Positions 34,541-46,120 of a stretch of 64,000 bases of DNA are shown in pieces (positions within the stretch are counted from its first letter, which is position 1; every line of letters starts with the position of its first letter). A model generated the notes under the pieces. That model was not told the DNA's origin and did no database searches. It worked only from the letters and a program-made list of their open reading frames with translations. This DNA is from Hyphomicrobiales bacterium (GTDB lineage Bacteria; Pseudomonadota; Alphaproteobacteria; Rhizobiales; Beijerinckiaceae), in contig JAIXZO010000003.1 of the NCBI GenBank assembly GCA_027489535.1, positions 54,827-118,826 on the forward strand, written 5' to 3'. Both the position numbers and the translations under genes were made by a program.

Positions 34541-36160
34541 ATGAGCGCCATTCAAAGCCTTCCCGCGTCCCCGGCTTCCGGGACCGGCAGACCCTCCGGA
34601 ACGGCGGGATTTGCCGCCGGCGGTTCCGTTTCCGTGAAACTGGCCGCCGTCATCGCCGTCATCATGATCGTGGCGACGCTCGTGGCCGAAGTTCTTCTGA
34701 TCGGCGCGCGCAGCGATGCCGGCCGCAAGGACTTCAACGAGAACAAGCTGCTGGCGACGACGCTGACGGCCGATCAGATCAGCGGCGCGTTGCGATGGGA
34801 TCGCCCCGAGGCCATCGCGCCCGTCCTCTCCGGCGTCGCCGCGATGGACGGATCGGACTTCGCCAACGCCGTCGCGCTCAACGAAAAGGGCGTCAAGGTC
34901 GCGGCGCTGGCCGAGGGACGCTACGCCGCGCATCCGGGCCTCGAACAGTTCGCCGCCGGGAGCGTGCAGAGCCTGCGGGCGGGCAAGCCCGTCATCCGCT
35001 TCGACGACGGACACATGCTGGTGGCCGTCGCGGTGCGCGCCGGCAAGGATCGGGAATATGTGGGCGCCTTGGCGATGGCGTTCGCGTTGGACGAACTCAA
35101 CGGCGAGCTTCGCAGCGCCGCCGTTCAATCCACGATCTTCGGCGTCGTCTTCCTCGCCCTCGTGATCGGGCTGCTCGTGATCGCGGTGCGCCGCGTGGTG
35201 AGCCGTCCGCTGGTCGAGCTGTCGGCCGCCATCGACGCGCTTGCCGCCGGCCGCTCGGTCGCCGTCCCCGGCGCGGATCGCGCCGACGAGATCGGGCGGA
35301 TCGCGCGGGCGGTGCAGGTGTTCGCGGGAGCGGACGTCGAGCGCCGGGTGCTGGCGGACAAACAGGCCGCCACCTCGCGCGAGGTGTCGCGTCTCGCGGC
35401 GGGCGTGATGGCCAATGCCAACCGCGTGGCGGATGCGGCGGCCGACACGACGCGGTCGCTCCAGCAGCTCGCGCTGGGCGCCTCGCAGCAGGCGAGCGCC
35501 CTGCAGCAGGTCGCCTCGGCCCTCAACCAAAGCAATCGCGCGATCACGGAGATCAGCCAGAACGCGCTGGCCACCCGCAAGAGCGCGACGACGATCAGCG
35601 AGCGGACCGAAGAGGGCCGCAAGAGGCTCGGCGAACTGACCGAATTGACGCTGCGCACGCAGGAGACGAGCACGCAGATTTCCGAGGTGACCAAGGTCAT
35701 CAACGAAATCTCGCGCAAGACCAACCTCTTGTCGCTGAACGCGCGCATCGAGGCCGCGAATGCGGGCGAGAGCGGCCGCGGCTTCGGCGTGGTGGCGAAC
35801 GAGGTCGAGGTGCTCTCGCACAATGTGGCGGGATCGGCCGAGGACATCGCGCAGAAGGTCGAGCAGATCCTGGGCGATGCGCGGCTCAGCGCGGAGGCGG
35901 CCCGCTCCGTCGGCGCGACCATCGACGCGCTGCGCGACGACATCCGCAACAATGTCGAGATGATGAGCTCGATCAGCGCCGCGGTGGAACAGACTGAGGT
36001 GACGATCACGGAGCTGAACGCCTCCTTCAAGGAGATCGATCAGGTTATCCAGGGCAACAGCACCGCTATGGAGCGCATGTCGAGCGCGATGGGCGACTTG
36101 AGCCGGCTCGCCGACGCCATGCGCAGCGAATTGTCGGATCTGGAGAAGGCGACCGTCTGA
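34541..36160 (+). CDS. Methyl-accepting chemotaxis protein
   Basis: 539 residues from the ATG at 34541 (GAGTGA upstream); an ATG at 34523 is possible but has no ribosome site. Membrane segments lie at ~33-53 and ~205-225, flanking a ~150-residue periplasmic domain. HAMP follows, then a signalling domain with tip [19 protein letters not shown]. The sensor differs from the two receptors in the main cluster. No CheR-docking tail is present. It is probably co-transcribed with the secreted PDC protein. Confidence 0.9.
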   Translation: MSAIQSLPASPASGTGRPSGTAGFAAGGSVSVKLAAVIAVIMIVATLVAEVLLIGARSDAGRKDFNENKLLATTLTADQISGALRWDRPEAIAPVLSGVAAMDGSDFANAVALNEKGVKVAALAEGRYAAHPGLEQFAAGSVQSLRAGKPVIRFDDGHMLVAVAVRAGKDREYVGALAMAFALDELNGELRSAAVQSTIFGVVFLALVIGLLVIAVRRVVSRPLVELSAAIDALAAGRSVAVPGADRADEIGRIARAVQVFAGADVERRVLADKQAATSREVSRLAAGVMANANRVADAAADTTRSLQQLALGASQQASALQQVASALNQSNRAITEISQNALATRKSATTISERTEEGRKRLGELTELTLRTQETSTQISEVTKVINEISRKTNLLSLNARIEAANAGESGRGFGVVANEVEVLSHNVAGSAEDIAQKVEQILGDARLSAEAARSVGATIDALRDDIRNNVEMMSSISAAVEQTEVTITELNASFKEIDQVIQGNSTAMERMSSAMGDLSRLADAMRSELSDLEKATV

Positions 36161-36175
36161 GCGACCGCCCTCCCG

Positions 36176-37918
36176 TCAATCCCCGACGGCCGCTCCCTCG
36201 CGGCGGCCGTCGGCGCCTCCCGAAAGACCTTGCGGCCCGATCAGGATCGCCTGCGTGCCGGACGTCATGTCGCCCGCGGTGACGACGTGCCCGAGCGCCT
36301 CGAGCGCGGCCTTCCAGCCGCCCGTCTCCGCACCCGCCTCCACCAGCGTCGACCCGTTCAGATTGGCGATGTTGCCGAAATCGACCGCCTGCTGCGGATC
36401 GAGCTTCCAATCGAGCACCGCGACGACGGTCTTGGCGACGTAGCCGATGATCAACGCGCCCCCGGCCGCCCCGACCAGCAGCACCGGCTTGCCCTCCGCA
36501 TCGAACACGACGGTCGGCGACATGGAACTGCGCGGCCGCTTGCCGGGCTCGACGCGATTGGCGACGGGGCGGCCCTCCGCTTCCGGCACGAAGGCGAAAT
36601 CGGTCATCTGATTGTTGAGCAGGAAGCCGCCGGCCGTCATCAGCCGGGCGCCGAACGCGTCCTCGATGCTCGTGGTCATCGACACGGCGTTGCCCTCGGC
36701 ATCGACCGCGGCAAGATGGCTCGTGCCGGTCTCGATCTCTTCGGAGGGCGCGAACAGCAGGCCGCGACGCCGCGGAGGATCGCCGGGCTGCGCGCGGCCC
36801 ATCGCGCGGGCGGGATCGATCAACCGGCCGCGCGCGAGCAGGTAGTCGGGGTCGAGCAGACCGTCCACCGGCACCGAGACGAAGGCGGGATCGGCGACGA
36901 AGAGATTGCGGTCGGCGAAGGCGAGCCGTCCCGCCTCGGCCAGCAGATGACCCGCCGCAGGGCTCGGCCCGAATGCGGCGAGATCATGCGGTTCCAGGAA
37001 GGACAGGATCTGCAGCACCGCGATGCCGCCTGAACTCGGCGGGCCCATGCCGCAGACGCGCCACACGCGATACGGCCCGCAAACGGCATCGCGCTCGACG
37101 GCCGCGTAGCGGCGCAGATCCTCCCGCGACAGATCGCCCGGGGCGGCGGGATGACCTGCGACGGTCGCCACGACGTCGTCGGCGATCGGCCCTTCGTAGA
37201 AAGCCTTCGCGCCTTCGCGCGCGAGGATGCGGAAGGTGTCGGCCAAGGCGGGATTGCGCAGGGTTGCGCCGACGGATTTGGGGGTGCCGTCCGGTTCGAA
37301 GAAAACGGCGGCGGCGCGCGGATCGGCCTTCAGGGCGGTCTCGCGGCGGAGCAGGCCGTTCAGGCGCGGAGAAACGGCGAAGCCCTCTTCGGCGAGACGA
37401 ACGGCGGGCGCGAACAGATCGGCCCAAGGCAACCGTCCGCCGGCGGCATGGGCGGCTTCGAGGAGACGCAGCGTGCCGGGCACGCCGACGGACCGGCCGC
37501 CCACGACCGCCTCGCGGAACGGCACGGGAGTGCCGTCAGGCTTGAGGAAACGGTCGGGTCGGGCCGCTTCGGGCGCGGCCTCGCGGCCGTCATAGCTGCG
37601 CAGACGCTTCTCGCCGGCGCTCCATGCCAGCATGAACGCGCCGCCGCCGATGCCCGAGCTTTGCGGCTCGACGACGTTGAGCACCAGCTGCATGGCAACC
37701 GCCGCATCGACGGCCGTACCGCCGCGACGCAGCATCTCGCGCCCCGCAGCAGCAGCCAGCGGGTTGGCCGCCGTCGCCATCATGGTGCGGGCCGTCCCGG
37801 CGTTCCGCACCGATCGCCCGGTTGCAGCCTCCGGCGCGGTCGGCATTCCCTGCGCGAAGGCCCCGGTCGAGAGCAGGGCGGCCGCAATCAGGGTCGTGGC
37901 AAAGGCCTTGCGCCGCAT
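36176..37918 (-). CDS. ggt: Gamma-glutamyltransferase
   Basis: 580 residues, with a signal peptide (residues 1-22). It cleaves the gamma-glutamyl bond of glutathione and related compounds in the periplasm. The autoprocessing/catalytic Thr is in ETGTSHLAAVDAEG, and the C-terminal glycine-rich MSPTVVF/GAAGGALIIG segments are present, so both the large and small subunit portions are encoded. GGAG precedes the ATG. It is a single gene, 15 bp from a convergent chemoreceptor gene. Confidence 0.94.
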   Translation of the reverse strand: MRRKAFATTLIAAALLSTGAFAQGMPTAPEAATGRSVRNAGTARTMMATAANPLAAAAGREMLRRGGTAVDAAVAMQLVLNVVEPQSSGIGGGAFMLAWSAGEKRLRSYDGREAAPEAARPDRFLKPDGTPVPFREAVVGGRSVGVPGTLRLLEAAHAAGGRLPWADLFAPAVRLAEEGFAVSPRLNGLLRRETALKADPRAAAVFFEPDGTPKSVGATLRNPALADTFRILAREGAKAFYEGPIADDVVATVAGHPAAPGDLSREDLRRYAAVERDAVCGPYRVWRVCGMGPPSSGGIAVLQILSFLEPHDLAAFGPSPAAGHLLAEAGRLAFADRNLFVADPAFVSVPVDGLLDPDYLLARGRLIDPARAMGRAQPGDPPRRRGLLFAPSEEIETGTSHLAAVDAEGNAVSMTTSIEDAFGARLMTAGGFLLNNQMTDFAFVPEAEGRPVANRVEPGKRPRSSMSPTVVFDAEGKPVLLVGAAGGALIIGYVAKTVVAVLDWKLDPQQAVDFGNIANLNGSTLVEAGAETGGWKAALEALGHVVTAGDMTSGTQAILIGPQGLSGGADGRREGAAVGD

Positions 37919-37987
37919 GGTTCATCTCCTTCGGAGCGTCACCTTAGCGCGGTGCGCCGGCGGCGCGAACCGAAGCCGCGCGCATGA

Positions 37988-38013
37988 AAAAGGGCGCCGC
38001 CGGGCGCCCTTTT
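37988..38013 (-). terminator. Intrinsic terminator after the cytochrome c gene
   Basis: AAAAGGGCGCC / GGCGCCCTTTT forms a perfect 11-bp stem with a 4-base loop, 22 bases after the cytochrome c stop. T-tracts exist on both strands, but only the minus-strand gene needs it. Confidence 0.88.
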
Positions 38014-38035
38014 GAATTCGACCGGAACGGAGCGC

Positions 38036-38587
38036 TTATTGCGGCAACGGAGCCGGGCTGTCCGACAGCGTGCGGAGATAGGCGAGAATGTCGGCGCGCT
38101 TCGCGCCGTCGGCCAAGCCCGCATAGCCCATCGAAGTGCCGGGGAGGTAAGCCTTCGGGTTGGCGATGAAGCCGTCGAGCGTAGCGAAATCCCACTTTTC
38201 ACCCTTGGCGGCACGCTCCTTGAGGGCCGCCGAATAGTTGAAGCCCGCAGCCGCGCCCTTGGGCCGTTCAACGACGCCGTAAAGCGCGGGGCCGATCTTG
38301 TTCGCGCCGCCCTTCTCGAAGGAGTGGCAGGAGGCGCAGGCCTTGGCGCCGGTTTCGCCCTTCTTGGCGTCGGCGGCGGCCATGCGCACCGGCAGCGGCA
38401 CCGCTGCGGCGGCAGGGGCAGCAGCAGCCGCAGTGGCGGCGACGGGCTCTGCGGTGGGGAGTTCGTAGCCGGCGACCACGGGGCGCTTCGGCGTGAAGAT
38501 CATGTCCGCGACGATGCCGATGCCCATCGCAAAGAGCAGAGTGCCCAGTACGGCGCCCGCGATCTTGTTGAACTCGAAGGAATCCAT
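38036..38587 (-). CDS. Membrane-anchored c-type cytochrome (CycM-like)
   Basis: 183 residues. One N-terminal membrane helix (~8-30), an Ala/Pro-rich linker (~45-68), then a class I cytochrome c domain with heme site CASCH and axial Met in PGTSMGYAG. This is the layout of rhizobial CycM, which feeds electrons to terminal oxidase. It lies divergent from kdsB-pheA, an arrangement I recall as common in this order. Confidence 0.9.
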   Translation of the reverse strand: MDSFEFNKIAGAVLGTLLFAMGIGIVADMIFTPKRPVVAGYELPTAEPVAATAAAAAPAAAAVPLPVRMAAADAKKGETGAKACASCHSFEKGGANKIGPALYGVVERPKGAAAGFNYSAALKERAAKGEKWDFATLDGFIANPKAYLPGTSMGYAGLADGAKRADILAYLRTLSDSPAPLPQ

Positions 38588-38761
38588 GCTCTCAGCTCCG
38601 AACCCGGCGGCGCGGCGACCGGCGGCCGGCGCGCAAAACAGGCCGCAAAGGCGCGACCGGGCGGATGATTACCCGCTTTGCCGCGCGCTTGGCAACTCGT
38701 ATAAGCACGGCCGCGCTTGATACTTTTTGCCGCTTCGCCCTCGTCTTACGGTTCGCCCCGC

Positions 38762-39505
38762 ATGTCCGACCCCGTCATTCTCATTCCCGCGCGCATGGCG
38801 TCCACACGCCTGCCCGAGAAGCCGCTGGCCGACATCCACGGCGAGCCGATGATCGTGCATGTATGGCGGCGGGCCATCGAGTCGGGCGTCGGCCCCGTGG
38901 TCGTGGCGACGGACGAGCCGCGGGTGGTCGAAGCGATCGAACGCGTGGGCGGCATCGCCGTGATGACGCGGGCCGATCACCCCTCCGGTTCCGACCGCAT
39001 CTTCGAGGCGTTGCAGACCTTCGACCCGGAAGGACGCCACGACGTGGTGGTGAACGTGCAGGGCGACCTGCCGACCATCGACCCGCGCGCCATCGCCGCA
39101 TCCGTGCCGCCGCTGTCGGACCCCTTCGTGGACATCGCGACGCTCGCCGTCGAGATCACCCGCGAATCCGAGAAGACGGACCCGAACGTGGTCAAGCCGG
39201 TCGCCACGCCCGTGGGCCCCGGCCGCCTGCGCGCACTGTATTTCACGCGCGCCACCGCCCCCACCGGCCCCGGGCCGCTGTATCATCACGTCGGCCTCTA
39301 CGCGTATCGCCGCAAGGCGTTGGAACGCTTCGTGGCGCTGCCGCCCTCCCCTCTCGAATTGCGCGAGCGCCTCGAGCAGTTGCGCGCCTTGGAAGCGGGG
39401 ATGCGCATCGACGTCGTCCTGATCGACGACATGCCGCTGGGCGTCGACACCCCTCACGATCTCGAACGCGCGCGGACGATCCTCGCCGCACGCCGGAGCC
39501 ATTGA
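38762..39505 (+). CDS. kdsB: 3-deoxy-manno-octulosonate cytidylyltransferase
   Basis: 247 residues from the ATG at 38762; an upstream ATG in frame at 38717 would add 15 non-conserved residues. KdsB activates KDO as CMP-KDO for lipid A core synthesis. The nucleotide-binding N-terminus [18 protein letters not shown] and VVNVQGDLP are diagnostic. pheA begins 2 bp after its stop, so the two are co-translated. Confidence 0.95.
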   Translation: MSDPVILIPARMASTRLPEKPLADIHGEPMIVHVWRRAIESGVGPVVVATDEPRVVEAIERVGGIAVMTRADHPSGSDRIFEALQTFDPEGRHDVVVNVQGDLPTIDPRAIAASVPPLSDPFVDIATLAVEITRESEKTDPNVVKPVATPVGPGRLRALYFTRATAPTGPGPLYHHVGLYAYRRKALERFVALPPSPLELRERLEQLRALEAGMRIDVVLIDDMPLGVDTPHDLERARTILAARRSH

Positions 39506-39507
39506 CG

Positions 39508-40380
39508 ATGACGCAATCCGCAGCCGCCGCCGGACTGATCGCCTATCAGGGCGAGCCGGGAGCGAATTCCGACATCGCCTGCCGAGACATGTTCCCGGAC
39601 CGGACGCCGCTGCCCTGCGCGTCGTTCGAGGACGCCTTCAGCGCGATCATCGAGGGCAAGGCCGAACTCGGCATGATCCCGATCGAGAACTCGATCGCGG
39701 GACGCGTGGCGGACATCCACCATTTTCTGCCCCGCTCGGGCCTGCGCATCGTCGGCGAATATTTCCTGCCGATCCATTTCCAGTTGCTGGGCATTCCCGG
39801 CGCGCGCATCGAAGACCTGAAGACCGTGCACAGCCACGTCCACGCGCTCGGCCAATGCCGCAACATCATGCGGCAATACGGGCTGAAGCCCGTGGTGGCC
39901 GGCGACACGGCGGGATCGGCCCGCGAAGTCTCGGAATGGAAGGACCCCACCCGCGCCTCGCTCGCCACCGCGCTCGCCGCCGACATCTACGGCCTCGACG
40001 TGCTCGCGAAGAACGTGGAAGACGAGGCGCACAACACGACCCGCTTCGTCGTGCTGTCGAAGACGCCCGACTGGCCGAAGCCCGGCAGCGGGCCGCTCGT
40101 CACCACCTTCTTGTTCCGCGTGCGCAACGTACCGGCCGCGCTCTACAAGGCGTTGGGGGGCTTCGCCACCAACGGCGTGAACATGAGCAAGCTCGAAAGC
40201 TACATGGTGAACGGCGAATTCTCGGCCACGCAGTTCCTCGCCGACGTGGACGGCCATCCCGAAGATCCGGGCCTCAAGCTCGCGCTGGAGGAACTCGCCT
40301 TCTTCTCGAAGGAAGTCACGATTCTGGGCTGCTATCCGGCCCATCCGTTCCGCATCGAGTCCCGCACGAACGGCGACTGA
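39508..40380 (+). CDS. pheA: Prephenate dehydratase
   Basis: 290 residues from the ATG at 39508. It converts prephenate to phenylpyruvate for phenylalanine synthesis. The catalytic domain has IAYQGEPGANS, IPIENSIAGRV and the TR-F motif NTTRFVVLS. A C-terminal ACT domain (~195-280) with the ESYMVNGEF-type Phe-binding motif gives feedback inhibition. No chorismate mutase domain is fused. It is the second gene after kdsB. Confidence 0.95.
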   Translation: MTQSAAAAGLIAYQGEPGANSDIACRDMFPDRTPLPCASFEDAFSAIIEGKAELGMIPIENSIAGRVADIHHFLPRSGLRIVGEYFLPIHFQLLGIPGARIEDLKTVHSHVHALGQCRNIMRQYGLKPVVAGDTAGSAREVSEWKDPTRASLATALAADIYGLDVLAKNVEDEAHNTTRFVVLSKTPDWPKPGSGPLVTTFLFRVRNVPAALYKALGGFATNGVNMSKLESYMVNGEFSATQFLADVDGHPEDPGLKLALEELAFFSKEVTILGCYPAHPFRIESRTNGD

Positions 40381-40485
40381 AAGAGCGGAATCGTACGCAG
40401 AACGCGCGCTTTATCCCCAGTTTAGGGCAAGTGACCGCAGCGGGTGCGGAACTGCGCGGATTGTCTTGAATTTATCTTACAATCG

Positions 40486-40953
40486 ATGAATACGTCTGCT
40501 GCGAAAGAGTTTTTCGACTCTTCACATAAAAGCGCCGTTTTCCAGCAGTACGGTCAAGTAATGCAATCTCCAAAAATCGACGCCGCGCGTTTGATGACCC
40601 TACGTAAGCAGATACGGGAGATCATTCCGTTCTGTGAAACTTTCGTGACCTATGACGTAATGTTGCTGATCATCGCTGCCGATGATGCTGGTATTGCGAT
40701 CAATATAAAGGCGATCAATGCCCTTTTGCCGCACAGCGCGAGCTATATGCGGCAGATATTCCGGACGCTCGAAAACGACGACATGATCAAAATGAACCGC
40801 GACCCTGCCGATAAGCGCAACGTCGTCGTGAAGCCTTCGGAAAAGATGCGGGCGGCCTTCGGCGCCTATTGCCGGCGTGCCGAAGACGCGCTCTTCAACG
40901 AAGACGCGGCCGACCTGTTCGACGTGCGCAAGGCGCTCGCCGAACTCGACTGA
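40486..40953 (+). CDS. MarR-like winged-helix regulator
   Basis: 155 residues from the ATG at 40486; a GTG at 40444 would add 14. The middle carries a MarR-type winged helix (ALLPHSASYMRQIFRTLEND) and wing (RDPADKRNVVVKPSEK). Codon use is visibly more AT-rich than in neighbouring genes, with runs such as AAAGAGTTTTTC, hinting at later acquisition or relaxed composition. No strong ribosome site is seen. The regulon cannot be read from context; the gene stands alone between pheA and nudC. Confidence 0.75.
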   Translation: MNTSAAKEFFDSSHKSAVFQQYGQVMQSPKIDAARLMTLRKQIREIIPFCETFVTYDVMLLIIAADDAGIAINIKAINALLPHSASYMRQIFRTLENDDMIKMNRDPADKRNVVVKPSEKMRAAFGAYCRRAEDALFNEDAADLFDVRKALAELD

Positions 40954-40983
40954 GATTACGGCTTCGGCCGGAGTTTGCTCGGA

Positions 40984-41919
40984 TTACGGCGTTTCGCCGT
41001 CATGAGCCCAAGCGCGCAGCAGATGATGCGCGATGGCGACGGGGGGCGGACATGAGAAGCCTGCCGCATGCGTGCCCGCCAACATGTGCTTCACGTCTTC
41101 GCGCGTGAACCAGCGGCAATCTTCCAGCTCGTCGTAATCCACCACGAGCTCCTCCGTCAGCGCCTCGGCGATGCATCCGATCATCAGCGACGAGGGGAAC
41201 GGCCAAGGCTGCGACGCCAGATAGCGCACCTTGCCGGTGCGGATGCCGGACTCCTCGAACAGCTCGCGGCGTACGGCGTCTTCCATCGTCTCGCCCGGCT
41301 CGATGAAGCCGGCAAGGCAGGAATAGATGCCGGGCAGGAAGCGCGCCTGACGCCCCATGACGCAGCGGTCGCCCTTCACCACGAGCATGATCGCGACCGG
41401 GTCGGGGCGGGGGAAATGCTGCGCGCCGCAGCCGGCGCATTCGCGCTTCCAACCGGCCGCGCCCATCGTGGTGCGTTCGCCGCAGCGTGCGCAGAAGCCG
41501 TGGCGACGGTGCCAATCCAGCAGGCTCTTGCCTTCGGCGTAGATGCCGAGCGTGGCGGGATCGAGCAGCCCCTGCGTTGCGAGGCTGCGGAGGTCGAGGG
41601 CTGCGACGTCGTCCCGGCCCTGCAATGTCTCCGGTTCGAGCGTGTCGATCAGCACGCCGAAGACGGGGCCGCGGTCGTCCGTGCCGAGAAACACGGTTTC
41701 CTGCGCCGTCCCGATGCGCTCCGCCGCGGCGAAATCGAAAAACGCGTCGAGGCCGTTGCCGGTATTGCGCAGGATCGGCACGTCGCCCGCCACCAAGATC
41801 GTCCGCGCCGTGGGTGCCGCGCGCCATGCCGCGAAGCTCTCCGCGGAATCGCGCTGGGCCGCGAGACGGTCGAGAGGATTGGCGGAGTAACCGGTATCGG
41901 CGGAACGCTCGGAACGCAT
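40984..41919 (-). CDS. nudC: NAD(H) pyrophosphatase (NudC family)
   Basis: 311 residues. An N-terminal domain is followed by a four-Cys zinc ribbon (CARCGER ... CAGCGAQ, ~145-166), then the Nudix box GFIEPGETMEDAVRRELFEE and the NudC signature SQPWPFPSS. It hydrolyses NADH and probably the NAD cap of RNA. The gene is convergent with the MarR-like gene. Confidence 0.93.
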   Translation of the reverse strand: MRSERSADTGYSANPLDRLAAQRDSAESFAAWRAAPTARTILVAGDVPILRNTGNGLDAFFDFAAAERIGTAQETVFLGTDDRGPVFGVLIDTLEPETLQGRDDVAALDLRSLATQGLLDPATLGIYAEGKSLLDWHRRHGFCARCGERTTMGAAGWKRECAGCGAQHFPRPDPVAIMLVVKGDRCVMGRQARFLPGIYSCLAGFIEPGETMEDAVRRELFEESGIRTGKVRYLASQPWPFPSSLMIGCIAEALTEELVVDYDELEDCRWFTREDVKHMLAGTHAAGFSCPPPVAIAHHLLRAWAHDGETP

Positions 41920-42031
41920 GCGGGGGATGTCCTTGAAGTGAAGCGGCCGCAGTCAACCCGAGACGCCGCCGCGGAGCAAGCGGAGAAGCGGGGCGGCGGG
42001 TGCGGGATCGGGTGGGTGGAGGTGCTTCATC

Positions 42032-42156
42032 CGTCATTGCGAGGAGCGGAGCGACGCGGCAATCCAGGGGCCGCGGGCCCGGTGGTTCGGAGCGGCGGGC
42101 CTGCGGGTCGGGCGTCCGCCATCAGCCGGATTGCTTCGCTATCGCTCGCAATGACG
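42032..42156. repeat. Palindromic intergenic repeat (CGTCATTGCGAGG family)
   Basis: CGTCATTGCGAGGAGCGGAG at one end and an imperfect reverse complement (GATTGCTTCGCT...CGCAATGACG) at the other enclose about 60 bp. The ends resemble a repeat scattered in many Hyphomicrobiales intergenic regions, recalled rather than searched. It lies between nudC and the yej operon, downstream of yejF. Confidence 0.75.
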
Positions 42157-42183
42157 GTCATGACGTCCCGGAAGCTCGGGCCT

Positions 42184-43811
<1,628 letters not shown>

Positions 43812-43815
<4 letters not shown>

Positions 43816-44954
43816 GCGAACGTCTTTCGCGGGTCGAAGGCGTCGCGGACGGCTTCGCCGATGAAGATCAGCAGCGACAGCATCACCGCGATGACGAGGA
43901 AGCCCGCCAGACCCAACCAAGGGGCGGAGAGGTTGCTCTTGCCCTGCAGCAGCAATTCGCCCAGCGAGGCCGTGCCCGGCGGCAGGCCGAAGCCGAGGAA
44001 ATCGAGCGAGGTCAGGGTGGTGATCGAGCCGTTGAGGATGAAGGGCAGGAAGGTGAGTGTCGCGGTCATGGCGTTGGGCAGCACGTGCTTGGCCATGATC
44101 GTCGCGTCGGTGAGGCCCAGCGCCTTCGCGGCGCGGACGTAATCGAAATTGCGCGTGCGCAGGAATTCCGCCCGCACCACATGCACCAGCGCCACCCATG
44201 AGAACAGCAGCAGGATGCCGAGCAACGTGAAGAAGGACGGCGCGAAGAAATTCGACAGGATCATCAGGAGATACAGCGTCGGGATCGCCGACCAGATCTC
44301 GATGAAGCGCTGCATGTAGAGGTCGATCCGGCCGCCGAAATAGCCCTGCACCGCGCCCGCGGCGATGCCGACGACGGAGGACAGGCCGGCCAGCACCAGC
44401 CCGAACAGCACCGAGATGCGGAAGCCGTAGATGACGCGCGCCAGCACGTCGCGACCGCCGTCGTCGGTGCCGAGCCAGTTCCATTCGAGGTCGCGGCAGC
44501 CGGTGCCGCCGCGCTTCTCCGCCACGGGGCGGCACACCGCGTCCTTCAGCATCCATGTCGGGGCGGCCGGGGCGGCGGTGGGGAGGTCTAGATTGATCGT
44601 GTTGGGCGCGAAACGCACGAGCGGCCAGATCGCGAAGCCTTCGGCGGCGATCTCGTCGGCGATCACCGGGTCGCGATAATCGGTCTTGGCGAGGAAGCCG
44701 CCGAACTTCTCTTCGGGGTAATCGACGAACACCGGGAACAGGTGCTCGCCCTTGTACTGCACGTAGATCGGCCGGTCGTTGGCGATGAACTCCGCGAACA
44801 GCGACAGGCCGAACAGCAGCAGGAACACCCACAGCGACCACCAGCCGCGGCGGTTGGCGCGGAAGTTCACCAAGCGGCGCTCGTTGATCGGCGAGAGGTT
44901 GAACAGGCCCTTGCGCGGCAGCGGCGGGGCGAGCTTGACGACGGGCGCTTCCAC
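43812..44954 (-). CDS. yejE: Peptide ABC transporter permease YejE
   Basis: 380 residues from a GTG at 44952-44954 that directly follows the yejB stop. It is a DppC-like permease: an N-terminal membrane helix (~37-55), a ~100-residue periplasmic insertion with a Cys pair (DAVCRPVAEKRGGTGCRD), then five membrane helices and the EAA-type loop (RAAKALGLTDATIMAKHVLP). The insertion distinguishes YejE from DppC. Confidence 0.93.
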
Positions 44955-46073
44955 TCAGGCCTCCCGCGTCTCGAAATCGATGCGCGGATCGATCCATGTA
45001 TAGGTCAGGTCCGAGGCGAGGTTCACCAGCAGGCCGACCAGCGAGAAGATGTAGAGATTGGCGAAGACCACCGCGTAATCGCGATTGATGATCGACTCGA
45101 AGGAGAGCAGCCCGAGGCCGTCGAGCGAGAACACCGTCTCGATCAGCAGCGAGCCGGTGAAGAAGGCGTGTATGAACGCGCCGGGGAAGCCTGCGATGAC
45201 GATGAGCATGGCGTTGCGGAAGACGTGGCCGTACAGCACCTGCGTTTCCGTCAGGCCCTTCATGCGCGCCGTCAGCACGTATTGCTTGCGGATTTCCTCG
45301 AGGAACGAGTTCTTGGTCAGCAGCGTGGACGTCGCGAACGCGCCGAGCGCCATCGCGAGGATCGGCAACGCGATGTGGTGGACGTAGTCGACGACCTGCA
45401 GATACCAGGGCAGCGCCGCGAAATTCTCGGAGGTCAGCCCGCGCAGGGGGAAAAACGGCAGGAAGGACGAGCCCTCGCCGAACAGCACGATCAGCAGGAT
45501 GGCGAACAGGAAGCCGGGAATCGCGTAGCCGACGATAACCACGGCCGAGGTCCAGGTGTCGAAGCGCGAGCCGTCCTTCATCGCCTTGCGGATGCCGAGC
45601 GGAATCGAGATCGCGTAGGACAGTAGCGTCATCCAAAGCCCGAGCGAGATCGAGACCGGCAGCTTTTCCTTGATGAGGGTGAGCACCTGCACGTCGCGGA
45701 AATAGCTCTTGCCGAAATCGAAGCGCAGATAGTTCCACAGCATCGTGACGAAGCGTTCGGGCGCGGGCTTGTCGAAGCCGAATTGCGCTTCCAGCTGCTT
45801 GATGAAGGCCGGATCGAGCCCCTGCGCGCCGCGATATTTCGAGGCCCCCGCCTCGGCGCCGCCGCCGGGCTGCTGCATCCCCGCCTGCCCCGTAAAATCG
45901 CCGGCCCCGCCCGCGATGCGCGATGTGGCCGAGGCGTCGTTGCCCTGCAATTGCGCAAGCACACGCTCGACGGGGCCGCCGGGCGCGAACTGCACGATGA
46001 CGAATGAAATCAGCATGATGCCCAGCAAGGTCGGGATCATCAGCAGCACACGGCGCGCGACATAGGCGAGCAT
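44955..46073 (-). CDS. yejB: Peptide ABC transporter permease YejB
   Basis: 372 residues. A DppB-like permease: first helix [20 protein letters not shown], a periplasmic loop with a Gly/Gln-rich segment (~50-85), and five further helices with the EAA loop ([20 protein letters not shown]). It starts 47 bp after yejA and is followed immediately by yejE. Confidence 0.93.
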   Translation of the reverse strand: MLAYVARRVLLMIPTLLGIMLISFVIVQFAPGGPVERVLAQLQGNDASATSRIAGGAGDFTGQAGMQQPGGGAEAGASKYRGAQGLDPAFIKQLEAQFGFDKPAPERFVTMLWNYLRFDFGKSYFRDVQVLTLIKEKLPVSISLGLWMTLLSYAISIPLGIRKAMKDGSRFDTWTSAVVIVGYAIPGFLFAILLIVLFGEGSSFLPFFPLRGLTSENFAALPWYLQVVDYVHHIALPILAMALGAFATSTLLTKNSFLEEIRKQYVLTARMKGLTETQVLYGHVFRNAMLIVIAGFPGAFIHAFFTGSLLIETVFSLDGLGLLSFESIINRDYAVVFANLYIFSLVGLLVNLASDLTYTWIDPRIDFETREA

Positions 46074-46120
46074 GGTTCAGTTCCCGCCCGGCGTTTCGGG
46101 TCCGCGTTCGCTCTGCGTCG

